Shown here: one piece after another, positions 1 to 6,101 of the stretch
How positions within the stretch are numbered: position 1 is the first letter of the stretch
How the letters are laid out: each line of letters opens with the position of its first letter
From: Tannerella sp.
GTDB taxonomy: Bacteria; Bacteroidota; Bacteroidia; Bacteroidales; Tannerellaceae
DNA: 6,101 nt
NCBI GenBank assembly: GCA_031272655.1
Contig: JAISTJ010000188.1
Coordinates: 1 to 6,101 of the forward strand
Reading direction: 5' to 3'
The notes under the pieces: model-generated
Told to the model about the DNA's origin: nothing
Seen by the model: the letters and a program-made list of their open reading frames with translations, nothing else
Databases searched by the model: none
Made by a program: the position numbers and the translations under genes

Positions 1-1756
1 TCATCTCCATATTGAAGATGCCGCAGTGAGCGAGGAAGGCTTTGAAGCGTTTCTTGTGCGTGCCGGCTAAGTGGAAGATAGAGTAGCCGCCGTAACTTGC
101 ACCGCAGGCGCCCATGCGCTGCTCGTCTGCCCATGGCTCGCGGCTTACGGCGTCGATGGCTGCCAGCAGGTCGCGCTCTTCCTGCTCGCCATGGTTCTTA
201 GAGATGGCGTCGCACCACTCCTGCCCCGAACCCGATGTGCCGCGACGCGCCGGAGCCACTACAACGTAGCCCTGCGACGCCATCAGCATATAGTTCCAGC
301 GATAACTGAACGAGGGTCCAAAGACGCCCTGCGGTCCGCCCGTGCATATCAGCAGCAGCGGATATTTCTTAGACGGGTCGAAATCAGGCGGATAGATGAC
401 CCACGTTACCATCTGTTTCTTGTCGGTAGTCGTTACGAAGCGTTTCTCCACCTTCGGACTTTTGATTTTCGCAAGCAAATCGCGGTTGACAAACGAGAGT
501 TCCTTCGCCGCGCCGCCGCCGGAAAGGTCTATGCTGAATATCTCGGCTGGCGTAACGTGCGAGGTGCGGGTAGCGAAGAGTTTGCCGCCCGCTAACGTAA
601 CGTTTTGATAATCAACCGTCGCGTCGTTGGTGATTTGGGTGAAAACGCCGCTCGCAAGGTCTAAACCGTATATTTGGTGCGCTTCCTGATACGGCGCTGT
701 GAGGTAGAGCGTTTTGCCGTCGGGCGACCAGCACATCGACGACGGGCTGGCGTCAAGCGCCTCGGAGACGTCTTTAATCGCGCCCGTAGCCCAGTCTAAC
801 AGCATAATACGCTCTTTATCAGCCTCGAAACCGGCGCGGCGCATGCTTGTGAAGATAGCCTGCGAGCCGTCGGGCGAGAACTGCGGGTACTTGTCGTAGC
901 CGGGCATGTCGGGCGTCAGGTTGCGCACGCTGCCGTCCGCCAACGAATAGGCGTAAAGGTCTGTGTTCGTGGAGAATGCGTAGTCTTTGCCTTTCAGTTT
1001 CTTGCAGGTGTAAACGAGCGTTTTACCGTCGGGATGCCACGCTATTTCTTCCGTGCCGCCAAAGGGCTTAGTAGGCGCGTCGTAAGGCTCGCCGGGCATT
1101 ATGTCCTTGACCGCCGACACCTTGCCGCCTTCCACAGCGCCCACATATATATGATTGTACATGCCGTCTTTCCACTCGTTCCAGTGCCGATACATCAAGT
1201 CGTCGTATATCAGCGCATTAGCCTTGTCCAAGTCGTTATAAACTTCTTTCCCCGCGTATTTATCTATCTTTGTGGATATTACGAGCGCTATTTGGTCTTC
1301 CGCCGGAGAATACAGAAAGCCGTCGATAGCCTCCTCGATAGCAGATACTTGCGTCTCAGCGCCAGTGGAAGGGTCTATGTTCCAAAGTTTTCCCTCGCGC
1401 AGGAATGCTATCTTCCCCGATTGAAGCCACTTGAGCGAGCCTTCGCTTTTGACGGTAGAGGTCAGTTGCCGCTTGTTGCCGCCGTCGGCGTCCATGACGT
1501 AAATCTCGGCATTGCCTTTGTTTTCGCTTATGCTGTAATACGTTACGGTGAACGCAATTTGCTTATTATCAGGTGATATACAAATATTTCCAACTCTGCC
1601 GAAAGACCAAAGAACTTCAGGAGTCATTTTTCCGTCGGTGATAATTACTTCCGGTTTGCCGATAGGCTTAGTTTGCTGTGTATCAGCTTGTTTCTGAGAG
1701 GCGTTGCCGCATGCCATCAATGCTGTCATAGATATAAAAACGAATATTTTTTTCAT
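1..1756 (-). CDS. dpp5: DPP5-like S9 family dipeptidyl peptidase, predicted lipoprotein (3' end outside window)
   Basis: Serine peptidase of the prolyl oligopeptidase family (S9), expected to remove dipeptides from the N-terminus of peptides in the cell envelope. My translation of the minus strand from the ATG at 1756 is open for 585 codons to the window edge. Residues 1-16 form a lipoprotein signal (MKKIFVFISMTALMAC, lipobox L-M-A-C, Cys16). Residues 45-430 look like a beta-propeller, with PD40-type blade motifs SPDNK (61), HPDGK (241), SPDGS (294) and SPDGK (344). The alpha/beta hydrolase domain follows, with GGPQG (473-477) and the nucleophile motif GASYGGY, Ser554. Several stretches (MTPE near 44, DDLMYRHWNEW near 185, GYDKYPQFSPDG near 286, AHCGIFNMEM at the end) resemble Porphyromonas gingivalis DPP5 as I remember it, whose nucleophile is Ser542 in about 684 residues. 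About 100-130 residues, with the Asp and His of the triad, are therefore missing through the window edge, not through a mutation. The start lies 19 bp after the esterase stop, so the gene is probably the second of an operon. The S9 assignment is firm; the DPP5 subgroup is likely; substrate preference is inferred. Confidence 0.88.
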   Translation of the reverse strand, partial: MKKIFVFISMTALMACGNASQKQADTQQTKPIGKPEVIITDGKMTPEVLWSFGRVGNICISPDNKQIAFTVTYYSISENKGNAEIYVMDADGGNKRQLTSTVKSEGSLKWLQSGKIAFLREGKLWNIDPSTGAETQVSAIEEAIDGFLYSPAEDQIALVISTKIDKYAGKEVYNDLDKANALIYDDLMYRHWNEWKDGMYNHIYVGAVEGGKVSAVKDIMPGEPYDAPTKPFGGTEEIAWHPDGKTLVYTCKKLKGKDYAFSTNTDLYAYSLADGSVRNLTPDMPGYDKYPQFSPDGSQAIFTSMRRAGFEADKERIMLLDWATGAIKDVSEALDASPSSMCWSPDGKTLYLTAPYQEAHQIYGLDLASGVFTQITNDATVDYQNVTLAGGKLFATRTSHVTPAEIFSIDLSGGGAAKELSFVNRDLLAKIKSPKVEKRFVTTTDKKQMVTWVIYPPDFDPSKKYPLLLICTGGPQGVFGPSFSYRWNYMLMASQGYVVVAPARRGTSGSGQEWCDAISKNHGEQEERDLLAAIDAVSREPWADEQRMGACGASYGGYSIFHLAGTHKKRFKAFLAHCGIFNMEM

Positions 1757-1775
1757 ATTAATCAATATTTAGAAG

Positions 1776-3710
1776 TTACCAACTATCAGTTCTGAAGGGC
1801 GAAGCGGGCAATGCGGCGGCGTTCGTGAGGTTGCAAGCAGGGTTATCCGCCCAAGCGTAGCGCACAGCCACAGGAAACTCCACTTCCGGCGCCGAAACGA
1901 CGATTTCCTCGCCTTCGATGACTGCTGAAGCCCATCTGAAACGGCGGTCGGAGCCGGCTATCGCAAAGCCTGTCAGCTCTTTGCCGTCGCTGCTTTTCAG
2001 CCCTTCGGCATTGTCGAAAGCTATACGAATCTTATTTCCTTCAATCTTGTAATCAAGGTACACAGGGCCCGAGCAAACCACATCTTTCCTGTTATAAGTA
2101 TTGTTTTCGGCTATCAGAGCGAGCCTTCTGCCTACTTCCTGTTTCTTTTTCGGGTGAATATCATCTGCGTCGCCAATGTCAATCGTAACAGACATACCCG
2201 TATTTTCGAGGTGGAGCGTTTTGGACTGAGCCTCACGCAGAAGCGCCCATCCGGATTCGGAAGGATCAGATTTACGCTCCATATAATTAGCGAGTTGCAC
2301 GAGATAAAACGGCACTTCGCGACCCCAAGCCTTACGCCAGTCGCGAATCATAAGTGGCAGCAATTCAGCATATTGCGCCGCCCTGCCGACGTTGGCTTCG
2401 CCCTGATACCAGATAGCGCCCTGAAAGGCGTAAGGCACAAGTGGGTGAATCATAGCATTATACAATACGGAAACGCGGTTTGGGTTATCCGTTTTCGGGC
2501 GTTCGCCGCCAACAGCGTTATAATTCCAGCCCGCATCAATCGAAATCCTCTCCGTGCCGCCCGATTTAAGCTCTATATACTGCTGATCCGCCGGACCTAT
2601 CAGGCCACCACCTCCGCCGGAATCGTAAACGCGCACAAGGATGACATTCTTTCCGCTCTTTACTAACGATTTAGGTATGGTATAACTGCGTGTTTCGCCA
2701 TAAGAATTGATGCCGCCGACTTTAGTCCCGTTGAAATAGGTAACATCCTCATCATCAATGCTTCCGAGATTTAGATGAAGTTCTTTTCCCGCCCAAGTCG
2801 AAGGAATCTCGACCATTTTGCGATACCACACAACTCCGTCATAATCAGGCAAAATATCCTTTTCCCATGCGCCGGTTTGGGCTGCCGTTTTCCATTGTGT
2901 AATGTCCCATGCGGGCGAGGAAATGGTTTTTATCCTGTTTTTCATCTCTTTGTCGGATGCAGCGACGGCGTCCTGCCATGTTTTCATCTTCAAAGCAACT
3001 GTCTTTTCATCGGTTTTTTCGATTTCGGAAACGGCGTCGGCGAAGTCGGGTATATGTTTCAGCGATTCGCCGCTTGTCCACGCTTCGGCGACAGTGCCGC
3101 CCCATGAAGTATTAATCAGACCGATAGGGATGTTGAGAGTCTGTTGAAGATGGCGTCCGAAGAAGTATGCGACCGACGAGAAATTGCCGATGGTAGCAGG
3201 CGAGCAGACCTGCCAGCCGTTTCCTACCGCCGTAAAGTCGGCGCGCGGATGCTCAGATATCTTTTTGTCTATATGTAACAATCTGATATTAGGGTAATTA
3301 GCTGTGGCTATCTCGTGTTCGTAGTCAAACACTTTGCCCCATCCGGCGAGAGGCATTTCCATATTGGACTGTCCGCTGCAGATCCACACTTCGCCGATCA
3401 TTACGTTCTTTAGCGTAACTTTTGAGCCGTCGGAAACGGTGATCGTGTAGGGCGTATTGCCCGCTTCAGGCGTCTGGATTTTAGCCGACCATTTGCCGTC
3501 TTTTTCGGCAGTAACGCTGTAAGTCTTGTTGTCCCAAGATGTTACGATTGTAACTTTTTTGCCCGCCGAGGCAGTTCCCCAAATAGGGGCTTCGGTTTTT
3601 TGCTGCAAAACCATGTTGTTTGTAAAAAGCGGCGACAATTTTACAGCCGCTTCCGCCGTAAAAAAAACGGCCGGAACTGTTAAATAGAATAGTAAACGTC
3701 TTATTTTCAT
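1776..3710 (-). CDS. Secreted sialate O-acetylesterase-family (SASA/SGNH-like) carbohydrate esterase
   Basis: Esterase expected to remove O-acetyl groups from sugars, acting in the periplasm or at the surface. The 644-residue protein starts with a Sec signal peptide: KIRR, then a hydrophobic core, with likely cleavage after Ala21 (AEA|AVKL). A beta-sandwich covers about 22-105. The catalytic domain then shows block I GQSNM (113-117, nucleophile Ser115), NTSWGGT (200-206), WYQGEAN (434-440) and the D-x-x-H motif in DADDIHP (Asp516, His519), so the catalytic residues look intact. A jelly-roll, sugar-binding-like insert at about 270-385, including the glycine run near 365-369, splits the catalytic domain; this is usual for long bacterial members. 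The length of about 640 residues is also typical. The ATG at 3710 is chosen because the signal peptide follows at once. It is first in the operon with the DPP5-like peptidase and is divergent from the acyl-CoA synthetase. Relatives act on sialic acid, but others act on xylan or pectin acetates. No sialidase, transporter or SusCD pair is visible to decide, so the substrate is open. Confidence 0.92.
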   Translation of the reverse strand: MKIRRLLFYLTVPAVFFTAEAAVKLSPLFTNNMVLQQKTEAPIWGTASAGKKVTIVTSWDNKTYSVTAEKDGKWSAKIQTPEAGNTPYTITVSDGSKVTLKNVMIGEVWICSGQSNMEMPLAGWGKVFDYEHEIATANYPNIRLLHIDKKISEHPRADFTAVGNGWQVCSPATIGNFSSVAYFFGRHLQQTLNIPIGLINTSWGGTVAEAWTSGESLKHIPDFADAVSEIEKTDEKTVALKMKTWQDAVAASDKEMKNRIKTISSPAWDITQWKTAAQTGAWEKDILPDYDGVVWYRKMVEIPSTWAGKELHLNLGSIDDEDVTYFNGTKVGGINSYGETRSYTIPKSLVKSGKNVILVRVYDSGGGGGLIGPADQQYIELKSGGTERISIDAGWNYNAVGGERPKTDNPNRVSVLYNAMIHPLVPYAFQGAIWYQGEANVGRAAQYAELLPLMIRDWRKAWGREVPFYLVQLANYMERKSDPSESGWALLREAQSKTLHLENTGMSVTIDIGDADDIHPKKKQEVGRRLALIAENNTYNRKDVVCSGPVYLDYKIEGNKIRIAFDNAEGLKSSDGKELTGFAIAGSDRRFRWASAVIEGEEIVVSAPEVEFPVAVRYAWADNPACNLTNAAALPASPFRTDSW

Positions 3711-3713
3711 TGT

Positions 3714-3729
3714 ATTACAAAAATGTAAT
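3714..3729. repeat. Perfect 6-bp inverted repeat just upstream of the esterase start
   Basis: ATTACA-AAAA-TGTAAT is a perfect palindrome with a 4-base spacer, ending 3 bp before the esterase start codon. It lies downstream of the candidate minus-strand promoter and so within the 5' leader. It could be a small operator or a weak leader hairpin near the ribosome landing site. In such AT-rich DNA a 6-bp match can easily arise by chance. Confidence 0.35.
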
Positions 3730-3755
3730 TGTTAAAAAAATGATTGAATTTGGGA

Positions 3756-3792
3756 CAAAAATAGTGATTTTTTTTTGAATATACAGCACAAA
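3756..3792 (-). promoter_or_regulatory. Candidate Bacteroidota-type promoter for the esterase-peptidase operon
   Basis: On the minus strand, TATTTTTG at 3763-3756 matches the Bacteroidota -7 consensus TAnnTTTG at every fixed position. A TTTG at 3792-3789 may be the -33 element, but the 25-bp gap is longer than the usual 19-21 bp, so that part is weak. Transcription would begin near 3745-3750, giving a leader of about 40 bases before the start codon at 3710. The call rests on motif match and position only. Confidence 0.5.
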
Positions 3793-3837
3793 AAAGTAAT
3801 TATTATCATAATTTTTTTTGAATTATGGATTTTTTTG
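3767..3837. repeat. Three T-tracts (T9G, T8G, T7G) in the divergent promoter region
   Basis: Runs of 9, 8 and 7 T, each followed by G, lie at 3768-3777, 3812-3820 and 3830-3837. The first two share the longer direct repeat A-T(8-9)-GAAT, 44 bp apart. The surrounding 163-bp gap between the divergent genes (3711-3873) is strongly AT-rich compared with the flanking genes. Such tracts stiffen or bend DNA and often lie near promoters; they may also vary in length by slippage. No other gene or RNA is apparent in this gap. Confidence 0.5.
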
Positions 3838-3846
3838 CGAACTTTG
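3817..3846 (+). promoter_or_regulatory. Candidate Bacteroidota-type promoter for the acyl-CoA synthetase
   Basis: TTTG at 3817-3820 (end of a T-tract) is followed after 18 bp by GAACTTTG at 3839-3846. The second matches the -7 consensus TAnnTTTG except for its first base, and the spacing is close to the usual 19-21 bp. Transcription would start at about 3850-3855, giving a leader of only about 20 bases before the ATG at 3874, short and AT-rich as is common in the phylum. Confidence 0.5.
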
Positions 3847-3873
3847 CGGGGTAGTATTCTAATCTGATTACAA

Positions 3874-5544
3874 ATGGAAGATAGATTTTTGGCGCTCATT
3901 GAAAAGAGCGTAAAGAGAAATTGGGACAATCCGGTGTTCAGTGATTATGAGGGAGATACGCTCTTGTATAGGGACATGGCGCGCGAGATTGTGAAGCTTC
4001 ATATCCTGTTTAGTGAAGCGGGTATTGAAAAGGGCGACAGGATTGCGCTCGTGGGTCGAAATTCGGCGCGATGGGGCATCAGCTTCTTCGCGATTTTAGC
4101 TTACGGAGCGGTGGCAGTGCCGATTTTGCATGATTTTTCACCCGAAAACGTGCATAATATCGTCAATCACTCCGAGGCGAAGCTGCTGCTCGCCGCCCAA
4201 CACAAATGGAGTATGCTCGATATCAACGAGATGCCTGCCGTTAAGACGTATATGCAGATAGACGACCTGTCGGTAATTGAAGGCTCGGAGCAGGTGAAAA
4301 CGGCTTTTGCCAATCTGGAAGAGTTGTTTTTGCAGAAATATCCGTCGTTCTCGCCCGATGATGTGAAATATCATTTGGAGCAGCCGGATGAACTTGCTTT
4401 AATCAACTATACATCAGGCACTACCGGTTTTTCAAAGGGAGTCATGCTGCCTTACCGCAGCCTTTGGAGTAACACCCAGTTTGCCTACGACATGTTGCCG
4501 TTTATCCACGAGGGCGACCATTTCGTGTCAATGTTGCCGATGGCTCACATGTACGGGCTTGCTTTTGAGGTTCTTAACGGTGTGAATAAAGGTTGCCACA
4601 TTCATTTTTTGCCGCGCATCCCATCGCCGAACATTATCATCCAGTCATTCAAGAAGATACATCCGACGCTGATTATCGCGGTGCCGCTAATCATTGAGAA
4701 GATAGTCCGCAGCAAGGTGTTTCCCGTTCTGCAAAAGCCCCTAATGAAAGTGATGTATGCTATTCCGGGTGTTAAACAATTGATTAACAAGAAGATACTT
4801 AATCAACTCAATGATGTTTTCGGAAATGATTTTGCCGAGCTGATAATCGGCGGTGCGCCTATCAACAATGAGGTTGAGACATTCCTTCGCAAGATAGGTT
4901 TCAGATACACAATAGGTTACGGTATGACCGAGTGTGGTCCGCTTGTTTCTTATTCGTTTTGGGAGACATTCAAACAAGGTTCGGTTGGTCGCATTGTGGA
5001 TAATATGGAAGTGATGATTGATGCGCCTGATGGTGAGGAAGTTGGCGAGATTCTTGTACGTGGAATGAATGTGATGCTCGGCTATTACAAAAATCCGGAG
5101 GCGACTGCCGAAGCGTTCACCTCCGACGGATGGATGCACACGGGAGATCTTGGAAGTATTGATTCTGAGGGCAATATCTTTATTCGCGGGCGCAGTAAGA
5201 CGATGCTGTTAGGCGCTAACGGTCAGAATATTTATCCGGAAGAGATTGAAAGTCTGCTGAATACGATGCCTTATGTCGTGGAATCGCTTATTGTTTCCCG
5301 CGTGGACAAAGATACTAATAAAAATATCCTTGTAGCGCTCGTTTATCCTGCATGGGAGCAGTCGCGGAATGACGGTCTGGCTCGCGAAGACCTGCAAGAT
5401 GTTATGAATCAGCATATTATAAATCTGAATGCACGTATCCCGTACTACAGTAAAATTACCGAAGTTCGTTTGCAGGAAAAGGATTTTGAGAAGACTCCCA
5501 AGCTGAGTATCAGGCGATTCCTGTATCAGGATAGCGATCTTTAG
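3874..5544 (+). CDS. AMP-forming acyl-CoA synthetase (long-chain fatty-acid-CoA ligase type)
   Basis: Cytoplasmic enzyme of the adenylate-forming (ANL) family that activates a carboxylic acid, probably a fatty acid, with ATP and then joins it to CoA. The 556-residue protein is full length. The core motifs appear in order: A3 P-loop YTSGTTGFSKGV (179-190, Lys188), A5 GYGMTECGP (348-356, Glu353), A7 GWMHTGDLG (419-427, Asp425), hinge IRGRSK (437-442) and A10 TPKLSIRR (541-548) with the likely catalytic Lys543. The P-loop has Phe-Ser where many relatives have x-Pro before the Lys. I believe this is common in Bacteroidota homologues and do not take it as a defect. No signal peptide or clear membrane span is seen. 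The gene appears to stand alone: it is divergent from the esterase, and its TAG overlaps the stop of the convergent DUF6807 gene. Hand counts give about 54% GC near 4021-4200 but about 40% near 4741-4980, a mild internal shift. Chain-length preference cannot be read from the sequence, and an acyl-ACP or other acyl acceptor is not excluded. Confidence 0.92.
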   Translation: MEDRFLALIEKSVKRNWDNPVFSDYEGDTLLYRDMAREIVKLHILFSEAGIEKGDRIALVGRNSARWGISFFAILAYGAVAVPILHDFSPENVHNIVNHSEAKLLLAAQHKWSMLDINEMPAVKTYMQIDDLSVIEGSEQVKTAFANLEELFLQKYPSFSPDDVKYHLEQPDELALINYTSGTTGFSKGVMLPYRSLWSNTQFAYDMLPFIHEGDHFVSMLPMAHMYGLAFEVLNGVNKGCHIHFLPRIPSPNIIIQSFKKIHPTLIIAVPLIIEKIVRSKVFPVLQKPLMKVMYAIPGVKQLINKKILNQLNDVFGNDFAELIIGGAPINNEVETFLRKIGFRYTIGYGMTECGPLVSYSFWETFKQGSVGRIVDNMEVMIDAPDGEEVGEILVRGMNVMLGYYKNPEATAEAFTSDGWMHTGDLGSIDSEGNIFIRGRSKTMLLGANGQNIYPEEIESLLNTMPYVVESLIVSRVDKDTNKNILVALVYPAWEQSRNDGLAREDLQDVMNQHIINLNARIPYYSKITEVRLQEKDFEKTPKLSIRRFLYQDSDL

Positions 5545-6101
5545 AACTGCGATGCAATAGCATTCAATTCTTTATCTGTTGCGAAACCATTGGTTTTCAC
5601 CACTATACGGTGGCGGAAAGTAACCGATTCGCCCTTTGTGAGAGTTAGTTTAAAGAGCGGGTTTTCGGGATTGAAAACCTTGCTGCCCAGATTGTTAGTG
5701 GAGAACAGCCCGTAGCCTCGTGCGTGGGAATGGGCGGGATGTCCGGGATTGCTCTTGTGGTCAATAATCGCGAGGGTTATCTGTTCACCGTTCTTTTCGG
5801 CAGACAGACTGACCCATCGAGCGGGCTTGCCCCAGACGCCTTTCTCGCCTTCCTGCCCTTCGCTGTTACGATACCTGCCGTTCACGCCCTCGTTGTTCAT
5901 CACCGGCACTTCCGTAGGGTTGCCTGCCGCGTCAAGGAACACCTCTGGCTTCTGCGACGGCTCTTCAAAAGCGCGGTCAACACGGATGGCTATTAAACCT
6001 TCCTTGTTGTCGGTGAAAACTACCGTGTCCGTTGCCGCCGTCAGCGTCGTGATATGGTCTATTATACGCAGAGCGTCCTTGCCGCCGAAGATGTATTGCG
6101 T
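5541..6101 (-). CDS. DUF6807 ('PmoA') family protein, C-terminal part (5' end outside window)
   Basis: The minus-strand frame is open from the right edge to TAA at 5543-5541, giving the last 186 residues of a longer protein. A GTG at 5942 lies in the frame, but the coding similarity begins before it (the fragment opens TQYIFGGKD), so it is not the start. The fragment carries the features I associate with DUF6807, formerly named 'methane oxygenase PmoA': NSEG (79-82), VWGKPARWV (89-97), IIDHKSNPGHP (112-122), HARGYGLFSTN (126-136), GESVTFRHRIVV (157-168). The old name is misleading: nothing here suggests methane oxidation. Members are common in Bacteroidota and Planctomycetota, often near sugar-degrading enzymes; their activity is unknown to me. 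The conserved His and Arg residues (His115, His126, Arg128) may form a site, but that is inference. The N-terminus, any signal peptide, the promoter and upstream neighbours are outside the window. The gene ends tail to tail with the acyl-CoA synthetase, sharing 4 bp. Confidence 0.78.
   Translation of the reverse strand, partial: TQYIFGGKDALRIIDHITTLTAATDTVVFTDNKEGLIAIRVDRAFEEPSQKPEVFLDAAGNPTEVPVMNNEGVNGRYRNSEGQEGEKGVWGKPARWVSLSAEKNGEQITLAIIDHKSNPGHPAHSHARGYGLFSTNNLGSKVFNPENPLFKLTLTKGESVTFRHRIVVKTNGFATDKELNAIASQF

Noticed and set aside
71..595. Plus-strand open frame of 174 codons
   Set aside because: It lies antisense to the hydrolase domain of the DPP5-like peptidase, whose minus-strand frame has clear family motifs. 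The protein has no recognisable domain.
800..1040. Repeated short DNA motif around CCGTCGGG
   Set aside because: These are the coding copies of the SPDG/HPDG blade motif of the beta-propeller, not independent DNA repeats.
1034..1576. Plus-strand open frame of 180 codons
   Set aside because: Antisense to the peptidase propeller; it reflects the GC-rich codon use of the real gene.
2154..2666. Plus-strand open frame of 170 codons
   Set aside because: Antisense to the jelly-roll insert and catalytic region of the esterase, with no family features.
3732..3929. Minus-strand open frame of 65 codons across the divergent promoter
   Set aside because: Low-complexity Lys/Phe/Ile-rich translation of AT-rich promoter DNA, overlapping the start of the synthetase.
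4741..5139. Minus-strand open frame of 132 codons
   Set aside because: Antisense to the synthetase core motifs A5 and A7; no independent support.
5551..5575. Possible terminator hairpin (ATGC-AATA-GCAT) after the synthetase
   Set aside because: The stem has only 4 bp, no proper T-run follows, and it lies inside the coding end of the DUF6807 gene.
5724..5996. Plus-strand open frame of 90 codons
   Set aside because: Antisense to the conserved DUF6807 motifs.

Overview
The window suggests a member of the Bacteroidota, probably Bacteroidales. The evidence is a complete divergent promoter region with TAnnTTTG-type -7 boxes, AT-rich leaders with no clear Shine-Dalgarno sequence, a secreted carbohydrate esterase and an S9 peptidase very like Porphyromonas DPP5, and a DUF6807 ('PmoA') protein of the sort common in glycan-degrading Bacteroidota. 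Base composition is moderate. Hand-counted stretches run from about 40% GC (middle of the ligase gene) to above 60% GC (inside the peptidase gene). The species cannot be named from the sequence alone.

Layout, left to right. (1) 1-1756, minus strand: a DPP5-like S9 dipeptidyl peptidase predicted to be a lipoprotein; its last part, about 100-130 residues with the catalytic Asp and His, lies outside the window. This gene is easy to miss because the reading frame runs off the left edge. (2) 1776-3710, minus strand: a complete secreted sialate O-acetylesterase-family hydrolase, only 19 bp upstream of the peptidase and almost certainly cotranscribed with it. (3) 3711-3873: an AT-rich divergent promoter region with candidate promoters facing both ways, three T-tracts and a small palindrome. 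(4) 3874-5544, plus strand: a complete AMP-forming acyl-CoA synthetase, apparently a single-gene unit. (5) 5541-6101, minus strand: the C-terminal 186 residues of a DUF6807 protein, whose stop codon overlaps that of the synthetase.

Functionally, the left pair are envelope enzymes: one removes O-acetyl groups from sugars and the other probably removes dipeptides from peptides. This would suit the breakdown of glycoproteins or acetylated glycans, though that link is inferred. The acyl-CoA synthetase is a cytoplasmic lipid-metabolism enzyme and shares only a promoter region with them. The DUF6807 protein belongs to a separate unit entering from the right. I see no tRNA, rRNA, CRISPR array, insertion sequence, phage gene or toxin-antitoxin pair. 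I found no convincing new system here; the findings are modest points about gene organisation and family variants.
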